Below are positions 13,373-20,896 of a DNA stretch of 60,636 nucleotides, one piece after another; within the stretch, counting starts at the first letter, position 1, and the number at the start of each line of letters is the position of its first letter. This DNA is from a virus: the IMG/VR virus record IMGVR_UViG_3300020580_000015, positions 1 to 60,636 of that record; one strand, 5' to 3'. The translations under genes were made by a program, and so were the position numbers. The notes under the pieces were generated by a model, which had not been told where the DNA came from, did no database searches, and saw only the letters and a list, made by a program, of their open reading frames with translations.

Positions 13373-15038
13373 ACTGAGACCGCGCTGCCCCAAGTGCGAC
13401 AAGCTGATGATGCGCGGCGTCGACACACGAGGCAAGAAGCGCTGGGTGTGTCGCACGGCCGGCGTGCATTGCTATTCAACCGTAGGAGATCCCAACGTGG
13501 TAAAGAAACAGGACGGCTCGACGACACGGAAGGGGCCGCCCCCGAAGTTCAAGCGCTCGCTCGATTCGAAGATCTTCGTCGTCACGGCCGCGCAGAACGC
13601 GACGCCGATACACGAAGCGTTTTGGGCGTCGCTGCTGCAGTACTGCAAATTCCGTGGCGCGGAGCTGATGGTGATCCCCATCCGCTACAAGAACGCGACG
13701 TCGCGCTGGACCGAGTCGCAGGCGAATGCCGAGTGGTGGCTCGACCGACCGGACCTGCCGTACGAAGTCGCTGTCGCCGCCGGTACAACGAAGCAGGGCG
13801 AGACCGAGGAAGCGTACTACGCTCGCGTCTATCCGAATCGCAAGTACCTGTGGAACGTGCGCAAGGATCTCAACAAGAACATCACCGTGCTCGGTGACAT
13901 CAAGGTGCAGCCGACAGCCGTCAGCCCGTTGACCGGCTTCGAGGGCATCACGCACGGCGAGTCCGGCATCTTCGGTCACACGAAACTGCAGCTCAAGGTG
14001 GTCGCTACGCCGCAGGGTAAGTACCCGAAGATCCTCACTACGACCGGCGCCTGCACTGTGAAGAACTACACCGACACACGCGCCGGCAAGCTGGGCGAAT
14101 TCCACCACGCGCTCGCCGCGGTTGTGGTAGAGGTAGATGGGCCGCGCTTCCATCTGCGTCAGATCAACGCGAAAAGTGACGGCACGTTCTATGATCTAGA
14201 CTACCTGTACGACGGCACGAAGCGTAACCCGACCAACTACATAGGCTCTGGCGGTAACACACCCGCTCTCGTGATGGGTGATACGCACGTCGAGGGTATA
14301 GACCCCTCAGTGGAGCGCGCAACGTTCCAGGACATCGTCCCGTTCTTCCGTCCGAAGAAATTGTTTTGGCACGACCTGGAGGACGGCGGCAGCGTGAATC
14401 ACTGGGCGGCGAAGAACCCGTTCGTCACGGCGGCGCGGCATTATTCGAGCGCCGGTTCGGCGTCCGAAGAGTTCTATAGCGCGCTCAAATTCGTGAAAGA
14501 TCGTACGCCGGACGGCGCCACGTCATACATAGTAGCGTCTAATCACAACGATTGGTTACACCGCTGGATCCTGGATCGGGATTGGAAGACGCTGTCTCCT
14601 AAGGACCGCGGTTTCTACCTGCAGGTGGCGAGTAAGCTGTATGAGCAGTCAAAGCTACTCACGGGGGACGAAGCTGAAAGGCTAAACGCTTTCATTCTGC
14701 TAGCGAAGGAACACTTCGCAGGCGATCCCAGCGTGTCCGTGCTCGAATATGAGCAGAGCGCGCTGGTCGAAGGTATCGAGTGCGGCATGCACGGGCACTA
14801 TGGCTCGAATGGCTCGCGCGGCGGCCTGAAGAGTTTCCGCCGCATCGGTGTGAAGTCGATCACAGGGCATGAACACACGCCGGGAATCGAGGAAGGCGCA
14901 TACCGAGTGGGTACATCCACCCTGCTGTCGCGCGGCTACACGCACGGCCCCAGCTCGTGGCTGAACACGCACTGCGTGATATATCCGAACGGAAAGCGTA
15001 CATTGATCAACGTCATCGACGGAAAATGGAGGCTGTAA
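13362..15038 (+). CDS. T5 A1-like metallophosphoesterase with zinc-ribbon N-terminus
   Basis: 558 residues. The N-terminal knuckle RCPKCDKLMMRG plus WVCRTAGVHC gives four cysteines. The C-terminal half contains the calcineurin-like phosphoesterase motifs VMGDTHVEG (metal-binding Asp-x-His), VASNHNDWL (a variant of GNHD/E) and SITGHEHTPG (GHxH). Size and layout fit the phage T5 pre-early protein A1, which is needed for host DNA breakdown (family knowledge; homology here is inferred from motifs). A nuclease role in host takeover or replication is likely but unproven. It overlaps the helicase gene by 11 bases. Confidence 0.75.
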   Translation: MANELRPRCPKCDKLMMRGVDTRGKKRWVCRTAGVHCYSTVGDPNVVKKQDGSTTRKGPPPKFKRSLDSKIFVVTAAQNATPIHEAFWASLLQYCKFRGAELMVIPIRYKNATSRWTESQANAEWWLDRPDLPYEVAVAAGTTKQGETEEAYYARVYPNRKYLWNVRKDLNKNITVLGDIKVQPTAVSPLTGFEGITHGESGIFGHTKLQLKVVATPQGKYPKILTTTGACTVKNYTDTRAGKLGEFHHALAAVVVEVDGPRFHLRQINAKSDGTFYDLDYLYDGTKRNPTNYIGSGGNTPALVMGDTHVEGIDPSVERATFQDIVPFFRPKKLFWHDLEDGGSVNHWAAKNPFVTAARHYSSAGSASEEFYSALKFVKDRTPDGATSYIVASNHNDWLHRWILDRDWKTLSPKDRGFYLQVASKLYEQSKLLTGDEAERLNAFILLAKEHFAGDPSVSVLEYEQSALVEGIECGMHGHYGSNGSRGGLKSFRRIGVKSITGHEHTPGIEEGAYRVGTSTLLSRGYTHGPSSWLNTHCVIYPNGKRTLINVIDGKWRL

Positions 15039-15039
15039 T

Positions 15040-15195
15040 ATGAAGTGGCTGCTAGTGTGGTGGATCATCTGCCCAGGTCATTCGCAGAAGATACACATGG
15101 AGAAGTACCAGAGCTACGAAGCCTGCGTGCACGAGATCACAACCATCCCGGTGCCGCCGGGGCGAACGCTGCGCGCACGTTGCAGCAAGGAGTAA
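15040..15195 (+). CDS. Small exported or membrane-anchored protein
   Basis: 51 residues from ATG 15040 with GGAGG seven bases upstream. It begins MKWLLVWWIICPGHSQ, a short hydrophobic stretch that could be a signal or anchor, then a polar part with two further Cys. Unknown function. Confidence 0.55.
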   Translation: MKWLLVWWIICPGHSQKIHMEKYQSYEACVHEITTIPVPPGRTLRARCSKE

Positions 15196-15201
15196 AGACA
15201 G

Positions 15202-15444
15202 ATGGCACAAACGAAACTTGGATCTATAGCGGAGGCCTGGGCGAACATCGCCGTCGGTTTCTCCATCAACTATTGCGCGAACCTGGTGATCCTTCCGCTG
15301 TTTGGCTTTCATAGCCTGACCGCGCGCAACAATTTTATCATCGGCTGCATCTACACCGTGATAAGCCTCGTGCGTAGCTACGTGCTGCGTCGCTGGTTCA
15401 ATGGACTGAAGTTCGGTCACGACAGTAAGCCGGCGGGAGGTTGA
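15202..15444 (+). CDS. DUF7220-like two-TM membrane protein
   Basis: 80 residues. Two hydrophobic helices (about 12-33 and 43-60) with GFSINYCANLVILPLFG and NFIIGCIYTVISLVRSYVLR, followed by a basic RRWFNGLKF end. This matches small phage membrane proteins of the DUF7220 type, of unknown function. AAGGAG lies upstream. Confidence 0.8.
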   Translation: MAQTKLGSIAEAWANIAVGFSINYCANLVILPLFGFHSLTARNNFIIGCIYTVISLVRSYVLRRWFNGLKFGHDSKPAGG

Positions 15445-15445
15445 T

Positions 15446-15835
15446 ATGTCACTGTTTCCTGAAGACGACAAGGGTCGCAAGATGCTCCCCATCTTCGACT
15501 ATTTCACGCGCTATTTCCCCAAGGCGCATCGCGAGGTGACGAAGGTGTGCGTTGTCAACAACGTGCGCTACAATCCCGAGCGGGCGCCGAACGACATCAA
15601 CTGGGCGCGCGGCAAGAGTCCGAACCAACTCGGCAGCGGTTTCCGACACATGCTGGAGTCCGCGGTCGACGGCAAGGTGTTCGAAGCGGTACCGAAGAAC
15701 ATCGCCGAGCTGACCGGCATCGAGAAGGTGTACGTGCTCGCCGAGGCTGCTTGGCGCATTCACGCTGAGCTGGAGCTGACCATCGAGAAAGAGGAAGCGA
15801 AAGTGCCGCCTCAACTCGATTTACGGCACGATTGA
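15446..15835 (+). CDS. dATP/dGTP diphosphohydrolase-like protein (DUF5664)
   Basis: 129 residues. YNPERAPNDINWARGKSPNQ and GSGFRHMLESAVDG match the family of phage nucleotide pyrophosphohydrolase-like proteins annotated as dATP/dGTP diphosphohydrolase N-terminal domain. Later LAEAAWRIHAELELTIEKEE supplies the acidic helix. In other phages relatives adjust dNTP pools. No purZ-like gene was seen, so there is no sign of a modified-base pathway here. Confidence 0.75.
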   Translation: MSLFPEDDKGRKMLPIFDYFTRYFPKAHREVTKVCVVNNVRYNPERAPNDINWARGKSPNQLGSGFRHMLESAVDGKVFEAVPKNIAELTGIEKVYVLAEAAWRIHAELELTIEKEEAKVPPQLDLRHD

Positions 15836-15846
15836 GGAGCGCGCCA

Positions 15847-16377
15847 ATGCTGGACAAACTGCTAGAATTTTTATCGAGCATATGGAACGACCTGATTCCT
15901 ATCGCGGTGCTGAACCCGTACACCGGAGGCGTACAGATCCGTTTGGGGAGAACTTTGCGCGTGCTCGGAGGCGGCAACTGGTATTGGAAGATCCCGTTTT
16001 TTGACTACATCCTCCACGACTTCGTGGTGCCGAGAACGGAGCGGCTGACGGGCATGGCGACAACGACAAGCGACGGCAAAGCTATCGGGTTCGATGCGGT
16101 GATCACGTACCGCATCTCCGATGTGGCTAAGGCGCTGCTAGAAGTGCACGACCTGAAGGACGCCATCGCAGACAGCTGCGCCGGCATCATAGGCACCGAG
16201 CTGAATACTCGGTCATGGGCCTCGATTATTCATGGTGACACGGTCGATGAGCTGACCGCGGCGTGCCGCAAGCGTGGGTGGAAGTGGGGAGTTGAGATTC
16301 AGCTGGTGCAGCTGACTGGCGTTGCGCCAGTGAAGAATTTGCGCGTGTCCCTGAGCGGCCACGCGCATGTACCTTGA
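15847..16377 (+). CDS. SPFH / band-7 (stomatin-prohibitin-like) domain protein
   Basis: 176 residues from ATG 15847, with GAGGAG upstream. PRTERLTGMATTTSDGKAIG and the following VITYRISDVAKALLEVHD plus ADSCAGIIGTELNTRSWASI are the beta-strand and helix segments of the SPFH domain; LVQLTGVAPVKNLRVSL closes it. There is no clear transmembrane helix, only a hydrophobic N-terminus. Host SPFH proteins scaffold membrane proteases, so a phage copy might modulate those (inference). It is the last gene of the plus-strand block. Confidence 0.8.
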   Translation: MLDKLLEFLSSIWNDLIPIAVLNPYTGGVQIRLGRTLRVLGGGNWYWKIPFFDYILHDFVVPRTERLTGMATTTSDGKAIGFDAVITYRISDVAKALLEVHDLKDAIADSCAGIIGTELNTRSWASIIHGDTVDELTAACRKRGWKWGVEIQLVQLTGVAPVKNLRVSLSGHAHVP

Positions 16378-16400
16378 ATGGTGGTGAGTGCGAGACTTTG

Positions 16401-16428
16401 GGGCGCTTCGGCGCCCTCTTTTTATTTT
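16401..16428 (+). terminator. Intrinsic terminator closing the plus-strand operon
   Basis: GGGCGC, tetraloop TTCG, GCGCCC (16401-16416), followed by TCTTTTTATTTT. A textbook Rho-independent terminator for plus-strand transcription between convergent genes. The reverse strand lacks a T-tract after the stem, so it seems to act in one direction. Confidence 0.9.
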
Positions 16429-17066
16429 ATGACGTTGACTATTTTGTGCCGATACTGCGTAGTCTGCGCCCGGTGTCTGGCTACAAAATCTTTCATTGTG
16501 ATACGACTACCTGAGACTGGCACCGTGGGTGTGGTCGGCGCTGCGGCGGATGTAACTGGCGCCTGCGCTGGGACTGGCTTCGCATCCATCGCTACAGGTG
16601 GCGGCGGTGTCGATGGCGTTTCATCCACGATGCTGCCGTTCGATACACGCGCGGTCGACATCTTATCGCCGAAATCGTCTTTCGATACCTTCGAGCTGGC
16701 GGGATCGAACATTCGGATCTTGTTGTCGTCGTACGCCAGCACGTAGCTCGGCACCTTCAGCTGCTGGGCGGTGCTGATGTCGTCTTCCGAAAACTGCGTC
16801 GAGCGTTTGCCTGACGGGTGCGAGTGGTAGGTCGAGTCAAGCGACCATCCCTTAGGTATACTCACCGCCGCCGCAAAGTGCGACCCGTCATTCTGACCCA
16901 CCGGCTCGGTTGCCGCGTATATGTTCTGCTCTTTGTTGTATAGCACCCCGCCGCCGCGCTCGAATTTCTTGGTGTCTATACCGCGTAGCGCCGCCGCCGA
17001 CGCCTCTCTGGCCGTCGGATATGTTTGATATGAGTCTGCTAATCTGGACGGTACTGGTTTTGCCAT
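16422..17066 (-). CDS. DUF4329/JAB-like domain protein, virion-region
   Basis: 214 residues. The N-terminal half has STYHSHPSGKRSTQFSEDD: the HxH plus SxxD arrangement of JAMM/Mov34 metalloproteases with a longer spacing, as in DUF4329 domains often found at the ends of toxin and phage proteins. The C-terminal half is a Pro/Ala/Thr-rich linker and a basic tail (HRAQTTQYRHKIVN). It is the last gene of the late operon, downstream of the tail fibres, so a secreted or virion-associated enzyme is possible. Confidence 0.65.
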   Translation of the reverse strand: MAKPVPSRLADSYQTYPTAREASAAALRGIDTKKFERGGGVLYNKEQNIYAATEPVGQNDGSHFAAAVSIPKGWSLDSTYHSHPSGKRSTQFSEDDISTAQQLKVPSYVLAYDDNKIRMFDPASSKVSKDDFGDKMSTARVSNGSIVDETPSTPPPPVAMDAKPVPAQAPVTSAAAPTTPTVPVSGSRITMKDFVARHRAQTTQYRHKIVNVIK

Positions 17067-17067
17067 T

Positions 17068-18627
17068 TTATGTGTAGAAGAACACAGCCGCGCCGTTCTG
17101 TCCGGCGGAACCGTTGCCGTTCAAGTTCACGCCACCGCCGCCCGCCGCACCGTATGGGCTGCCGTCGCTGGCAATGCTTCCACTCGTGCCCGTGGTACCG
17201 CTGCCGGTAGTGTTAGTAGTGTTGCCACCAGACGCTGTGCCGCCGGCTCCTTGAGCCCCGTCCGCTCCTCCCGTGGCATGAATCCCCGGGCCGCCGCCGT
17301 TAGCTGTCATCGTTGTGAAGCCTGTGACCGTCCCCGCTGTGATCGATCCGGCGCCGCCCGCCGTGCCGTCCCCACCGTTGTACGCGCCGCCCGCGCCGCC
17401 TGCCGGGACGGTGTAGTTGAAGGTGCCGCCACCTCCACCCAACGCCGACGCGGCGTATACGCTGTACGAGAAGCCGCTACATCCGCCGGAGCCGCCAGTG
17501 TTGAATCCGCCACCGGTAGCCGCGTGCGCGCCGCCGCCGCCGCCACCCGACCCCCACACCTCCACTTTAACTGTTGTCGTGCCGAGCGGGATAGCGTCTG
17601 AGCCGCTGCCGCTGGTGAAGATGTGGAGCACCGTCAGGCTGGACAGGTTGATGGTGCCACTAGCGACGACAGGCGAGCCGGTGATGCTGGTCGACAGCTG
17701 GTACGTGCCGTTCGCCACACCCTGCGCGGTTGTGGCTATATTAATCCCGCCGCTGGTGATGTTGGTCCACGCACCCTGCGCCGCAGAGAAGTTCACGCCC
17801 GGCGTACCGCCCGTGCGCGTGATGTTGATGAAATAACCGGCGCCGACGTTGGTCGTTGCTGGCGTGAACCAGTTACCAGGCACCGCGGTGCCGCCGGTCG
17901 CTGTCGTGACACCGTTACCGCCAAATGTGACGGAGGTGGCGTTGATAATTTCTCCGAGCGCCGACGGACTCGAAGCGTACGGCGTGAAATTGTTCCCGTG
18001 CCAGATAGGCGTATAGTACTGCACGCCGTCGCAAGTGATAGGCAGCCAGCCGGCCGGCGAACTGGTCGCCGTGCCGGGCTTATTGGTGGCGGTAAACGTC
18101 GCCGTCTGCGCGCCGGTCGTCGCCGAGCTGTTCACGATCAGTGCAGAGTTACCTGGCAGGTTCGAAGATATCTGCAGCGGTGTGGTGCCGAGCGCGCTGG
18201 CGTTCAACGTGAGCGTGACGCCAGAGCCGCCTGTGTTGGGCGGCGGCATGGTGGCTTCGCCTGTAGGCGCGATACGAAAACCAAACGCGGAGAGCGTGGA
18301 GGTGCCCACTGTTGAGAGCTGTGAAGTGTACGGATCAACCTGCCACTGCTGAACGTTTAGTCGGTTGAAGAACTGCACACGATAGATGATCGACGGATCG
18401 AGATAGATAGCAGGGAACCTACCGAAGTTGTCCGATACGACCTTACCCGTCCCGGCCGACGTGAACGGTGTCGTCAACGTACCGTTCTGGTATACGTTGG
18501 TCGGCGTCGAGGTGCCGGACAAAAAGAATAGGTAGTACGAGTTCGCGAACTTCGGTCCAAGGTCCGACTGCGCCTCGCGATACAGCAGCCCTTCGACAGC
18601 TCGGCCCTTTATCGTTGGGTAGCTCAC
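17068..18627 (-). CDS. Tail fibre with glycine-rich receptor-binding domain
   Basis: 519 residues. The N-terminal virion-binding module (ANSYYLFFLSGTSTPTNVYQ ... IIYRVQFFNRLNVQQW) is followed by the adaptor segment GAQTATFTATNKPG ... WLPITCDGVQYYTPIW and a long C-terminal part packed with Gly runs (GSGGGGGGAHAATGGGFNTG). Such Gly-rich sheets of polyglycine helices are used as receptor-binding tips in other tailed phages (family knowledge). It is followed upstream in the operon by a shorter paralogue. Confidence 0.85.
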   Translation of the reverse strand: MSYPTIKGRAVEGLLYREAQSDLGPKFANSYYLFFLSGTSTPTNVYQNGTLTTPFTSAGTGKVVSDNFGRFPAIYLDPSIIYRVQFFNRLNVQQWQVDPYTSQLSTVGTSTLSAFGFRIAPTGEATMPPPNTGGSGVTLTLNASALGTTPLQISSNLPGNSALIVNSSATTGAQTATFTATNKPGTATSSPAGWLPITCDGVQYYTPIWHGNNFTPYASSPSALGEIINATSVTFGGNGVTTATGGTAVPGNWFTPATTNVGAGYFINITRTGGTPGVNFSAAQGAWTNITSGGINIATTAQGVANGTYQLSTSITGSPVVASGTINLSSLTVLHIFTSGSGSDAIPLGTTTVKVEVWGSGGGGGGAHAATGGGFNTGGSGGCSGFSYSVYAASALGGGGGTFNYTVPAGGAGGAYNGGDGTAGGAGSITAGTVTGFTTMTANGGGPGIHATGGADGAQGAGGTASGGNTTNTTGSGTTGTSGSIASDGSPYGAAGGGGVNLNGNGSAGQNGAAVFFYT

Positions 18628-18628
18628 G

Positions 18629-19249
18629 TTACTGCCAGAGCGGAATGTAGTACGTCGCGCCGTCGCAGGTGAGCGGCAGCCACTTCGTAGGTGCGGTCGT
18701 GCCGGCCCCGGGCTTGTTCGTGGCCGCGAACGTCGCGGTCTGCGCTCCTGCGACCACGGTAGTGTTCGCGATAAGTGCCGGCGCGCCAGCGCCAGACCCT
18801 ATCAATTCCAGCGCGGTGCCGCCCGCCCGTGCGTTCAGCGTCAGCGTGATACCTGTGCCACCGAATATCGGGGCGTTGATAGTCATCTCGCCCTGCGCAT
18901 CGAGCACGATTTGCCCGTTGCCGGTGACCGGCATCGACGGCACGTACGGGTCAACGTCTTCGATCAAGCTCCAGGTCGAGCTGTACAGTTGAACCCGGTA
19001 GATAGTCACCGGGTTCAGGAAAATCGGCGGCATCGCGCCCGTGCCATCAGCCTGGACTATTGAGAACAGCGGCGAGGATCCGTTGAGTGCGGCCGCAGGA
19101 TACGGCAACGTGAGTCCAGCGTCCTGGTACACAATCGCCGGGTTCGTCGTGCCGGACACGTAGAAATTATAATACGCGCCGGGCATCGCAACGCCCAGCG
19201 AAGACAGCGGTCGCGCGACCGGATCATAAAACAGTTGACCTGTTGCCAT
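18629..19249 (-). CDS. Short tail-fibre paralogue (adaptor only)
   Basis: 206 residues, parallel to the N-terminal part of the neighbouring fibre: GAYYNFYVSGTTNPAIVYQD, IYRVQLYSSTW, ITLTLNARAGG, GAQTATFAATNKPGAG and WLPLTCDGATYYIPLWQ. It stops right after the adaptor and has no receptor-binding domain. It may be a baseplate-side adaptor on which the longer fibre or the tailspike is mounted, or the remnant of a duplication. Confidence 0.8.
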   Translation of the reverse strand: MATGQLFYDPVARPLSSLGVAMPGAYYNFYVSGTTNPAIVYQDAGLTLPYPAAALNGSSPLFSIVQADGTGAMPPIFLNPVTIYRVQLYSSTWSLIEDVDPYVPSMPVTGNGQIVLDAQGEMTINAPIFGGTGITLTLNARAGGTALELIGSGAGAPALIANTTVVAGAQTATFAATNKPGAGTTAPTKWLPLTCDGATYYIPLWQ

Positions 19250-20896
19250 TTACTCTTCGTCCTTTGGTGCGCTCTTACCTGCCGCCCGTCGTTCCTGTCT
19301 GACCTGCTCTAACCGCTCTGCCGCTGAAATGAGGGCAGGTCGGAGAGCTTTTGCAGCAGCCTCGCGCGCTTTGCTTGAACTGGCTGTGTCGGCGCCTTGG
19401 CTCTTCCACTCAGCCATCCGGTCAGCATTTGCTGCAAAGCTTGAGGACTGGAGGAGTCCGCGGTGTTCGCTGGTGCTAAAGAGTTGGTGGAAGTCGGGGG
19501 TACTGCGGATGAGTTCATCTGTGATCGCTCCTTTCTTGACTAAATCGGGAATGCTGATATCGCTGCCTTTCTCTTCAGCGTGCTCGTAGGCGGTCTTCGC
19601 CCACGACCACACGGTCTCTTGCACTTCGGCCGGCGTCCACGTCTCGCCTGTGAGGTGTGAGATCATGCGCGCGGCTTCACGCACCTTCGCGCTCATCGCA
19701 AGGTATGTTGGAGACTTGCCGGGACCGGCGGCATTTAGACTGCCGCTCATTTTTGAACCCTTGGCTGACGGGTCTATCTTGGCGAATGATGCCATCCATG
19801 CATCGTTCGTCACCTCATGCACGTTGTTGGTGAGGTTGTTATAGAAGCTGTGCACCTTAGGTCCAGACAGCTTGATGTTGGTCGGATCATACGCGGTGAG
19901 TGCACGCACGGAGTTGTTCACCCACGCATCGAGCACGTTCGAAGATCCCGGCGCCGCCTTCGCACTCTTCTGCGAACTTTGCTCCATGATGGCGCGAATC
20001 TCTGACGGATCTTCCGGTCGGCCAGCCTTGTCCCAGTTGATGAAGGTCTTCAGCGCGTTCGCGAAGTTGGTCTGCACGCTCACCTGCGGTGACATGGCGG
20101 ACAACAGGCCAGCGAAGCGCGGCGCATCTGGACCGAACTGGTTCACGATGGTCTGCGCGCTGTTCTTGTACCAGCCACGCTTGGCAGCGCCCGCGAGCGC
20201 GGCCGCGGCGTACTCTTTCGTTGCCGGCGCGCTATTGAACGCGTCGATCAATCGTTTCGTGGTGTCGGTTCGCAGCTGCGAGCGTTCTTTGTCGGTCAAC
20301 TGGTTCGTGATGTGGTGCTCGTCCGCACCGACACCTTCCTCAGCCGACTTCACGACGTCCCGCGGCAAGAGACCAGCTTTCTGATCCGCGTAGATCGTGT
20401 CCGCACCCGAGGCGCCTTTGTTGAGCGCGCCCGCTGGCCCCGAGTTAACCCAGGAGTTTTGTCCCAGCGTCTCCGCATCCATTGCGCCACGAGCTTCTGG
20501 AGAATACATCTGACGATGGGCTCGCCAAGCATTATATTCACCGTTCGCTCTGAAGCCGTTCCCTTCCGCAGCGTGACCGTAGTAATCGTGCACCGCTCGG
20601 AAGAGATCGTTGTACGTCGCATCTTTACCGCCCATCTGGATCGGCGCTTTCTCCATCAACGGATGATCGGCCGCAGCGGCATCAGATGAACCGAAGCCAG
20701 CCTCCGTCGGATAGATGCTCATGTGATTGTTGTCGCGAACGTCCGCGTGCATCTCGCGTGGGTTCTTGTACGGGTAGTCGGTGTCGAGACTGGTCTTGAC
20801 GCCGGCCTTCATCATCTGCTTGTACTGCGCCAAGGTCTCTGCCTTGAACGCTGCGTACGACTTCGCGACCTTCGGGTTCGTCGGGTCGTGCTTCAT
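19250..20896 (-). CDS. Polyvalent protein, C-terminal part (-1 frame relative to upstream gene)
   Basis: 548 residues from ATG 20896. NDLFRAVHDYYGHAAEGNGF and AWRAHRQMYSPEARGAMDAE plus TLGQNSWVNSGPAG are signatures of large phage polyvalent proteins carried in the virion (family knowledge). The ATG has no ribosome site. The reading frame runs upstream of it for 39 more residues of clearly related sequence (DYKPLDSYRFIDPKVAKNVA) up to about 21013, where it meets the frame of the 1279-residue gene. This is therefore most likely the end of one longer protein of about 1827 residues. Confidence 0.8.
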   Translation of the reverse strand: MKHDPTNPKVAKSYAAFKAETLAQYKQMMKAGVKTSLDTDYPYKNPREMHADVRDNNHMSIYPTEAGFGSSDAAAADHPLMEKAPIQMGGKDATYNDLFRAVHDYYGHAAEGNGFRANGEYNAWRAHRQMYSPEARGAMDAETLGQNSWVNSGPAGALNKGASGADTIYADQKAGLLPRDVVKSAEEGVGADEHHITNQLTDKERSQLRTDTTKRLIDAFNSAPATKEYAAAALAGAAKRGWYKNSAQTIVNQFGPDAPRFAGLLSAMSPQVSVQTNFANALKTFINWDKAGRPEDPSEIRAIMEQSSQKSAKAAPGSSNVLDAWVNNSVRALTAYDPTNIKLSGPKVHSFYNNLTNNVHEVTNDAWMASFAKIDPSAKGSKMSGSLNAAGPGKSPTYLAMSAKVREAARMISHLTGETWTPAEVQETVWSWAKTAYEHAEEKGSDISIPDLVKKGAITDELIRSTPDFHQLFSTSEHRGLLQSSSFAANADRMAEWKSQGADTASSSKAREAAAKALRPALISAAERLEQVRQERRAAGKSAPKDEE

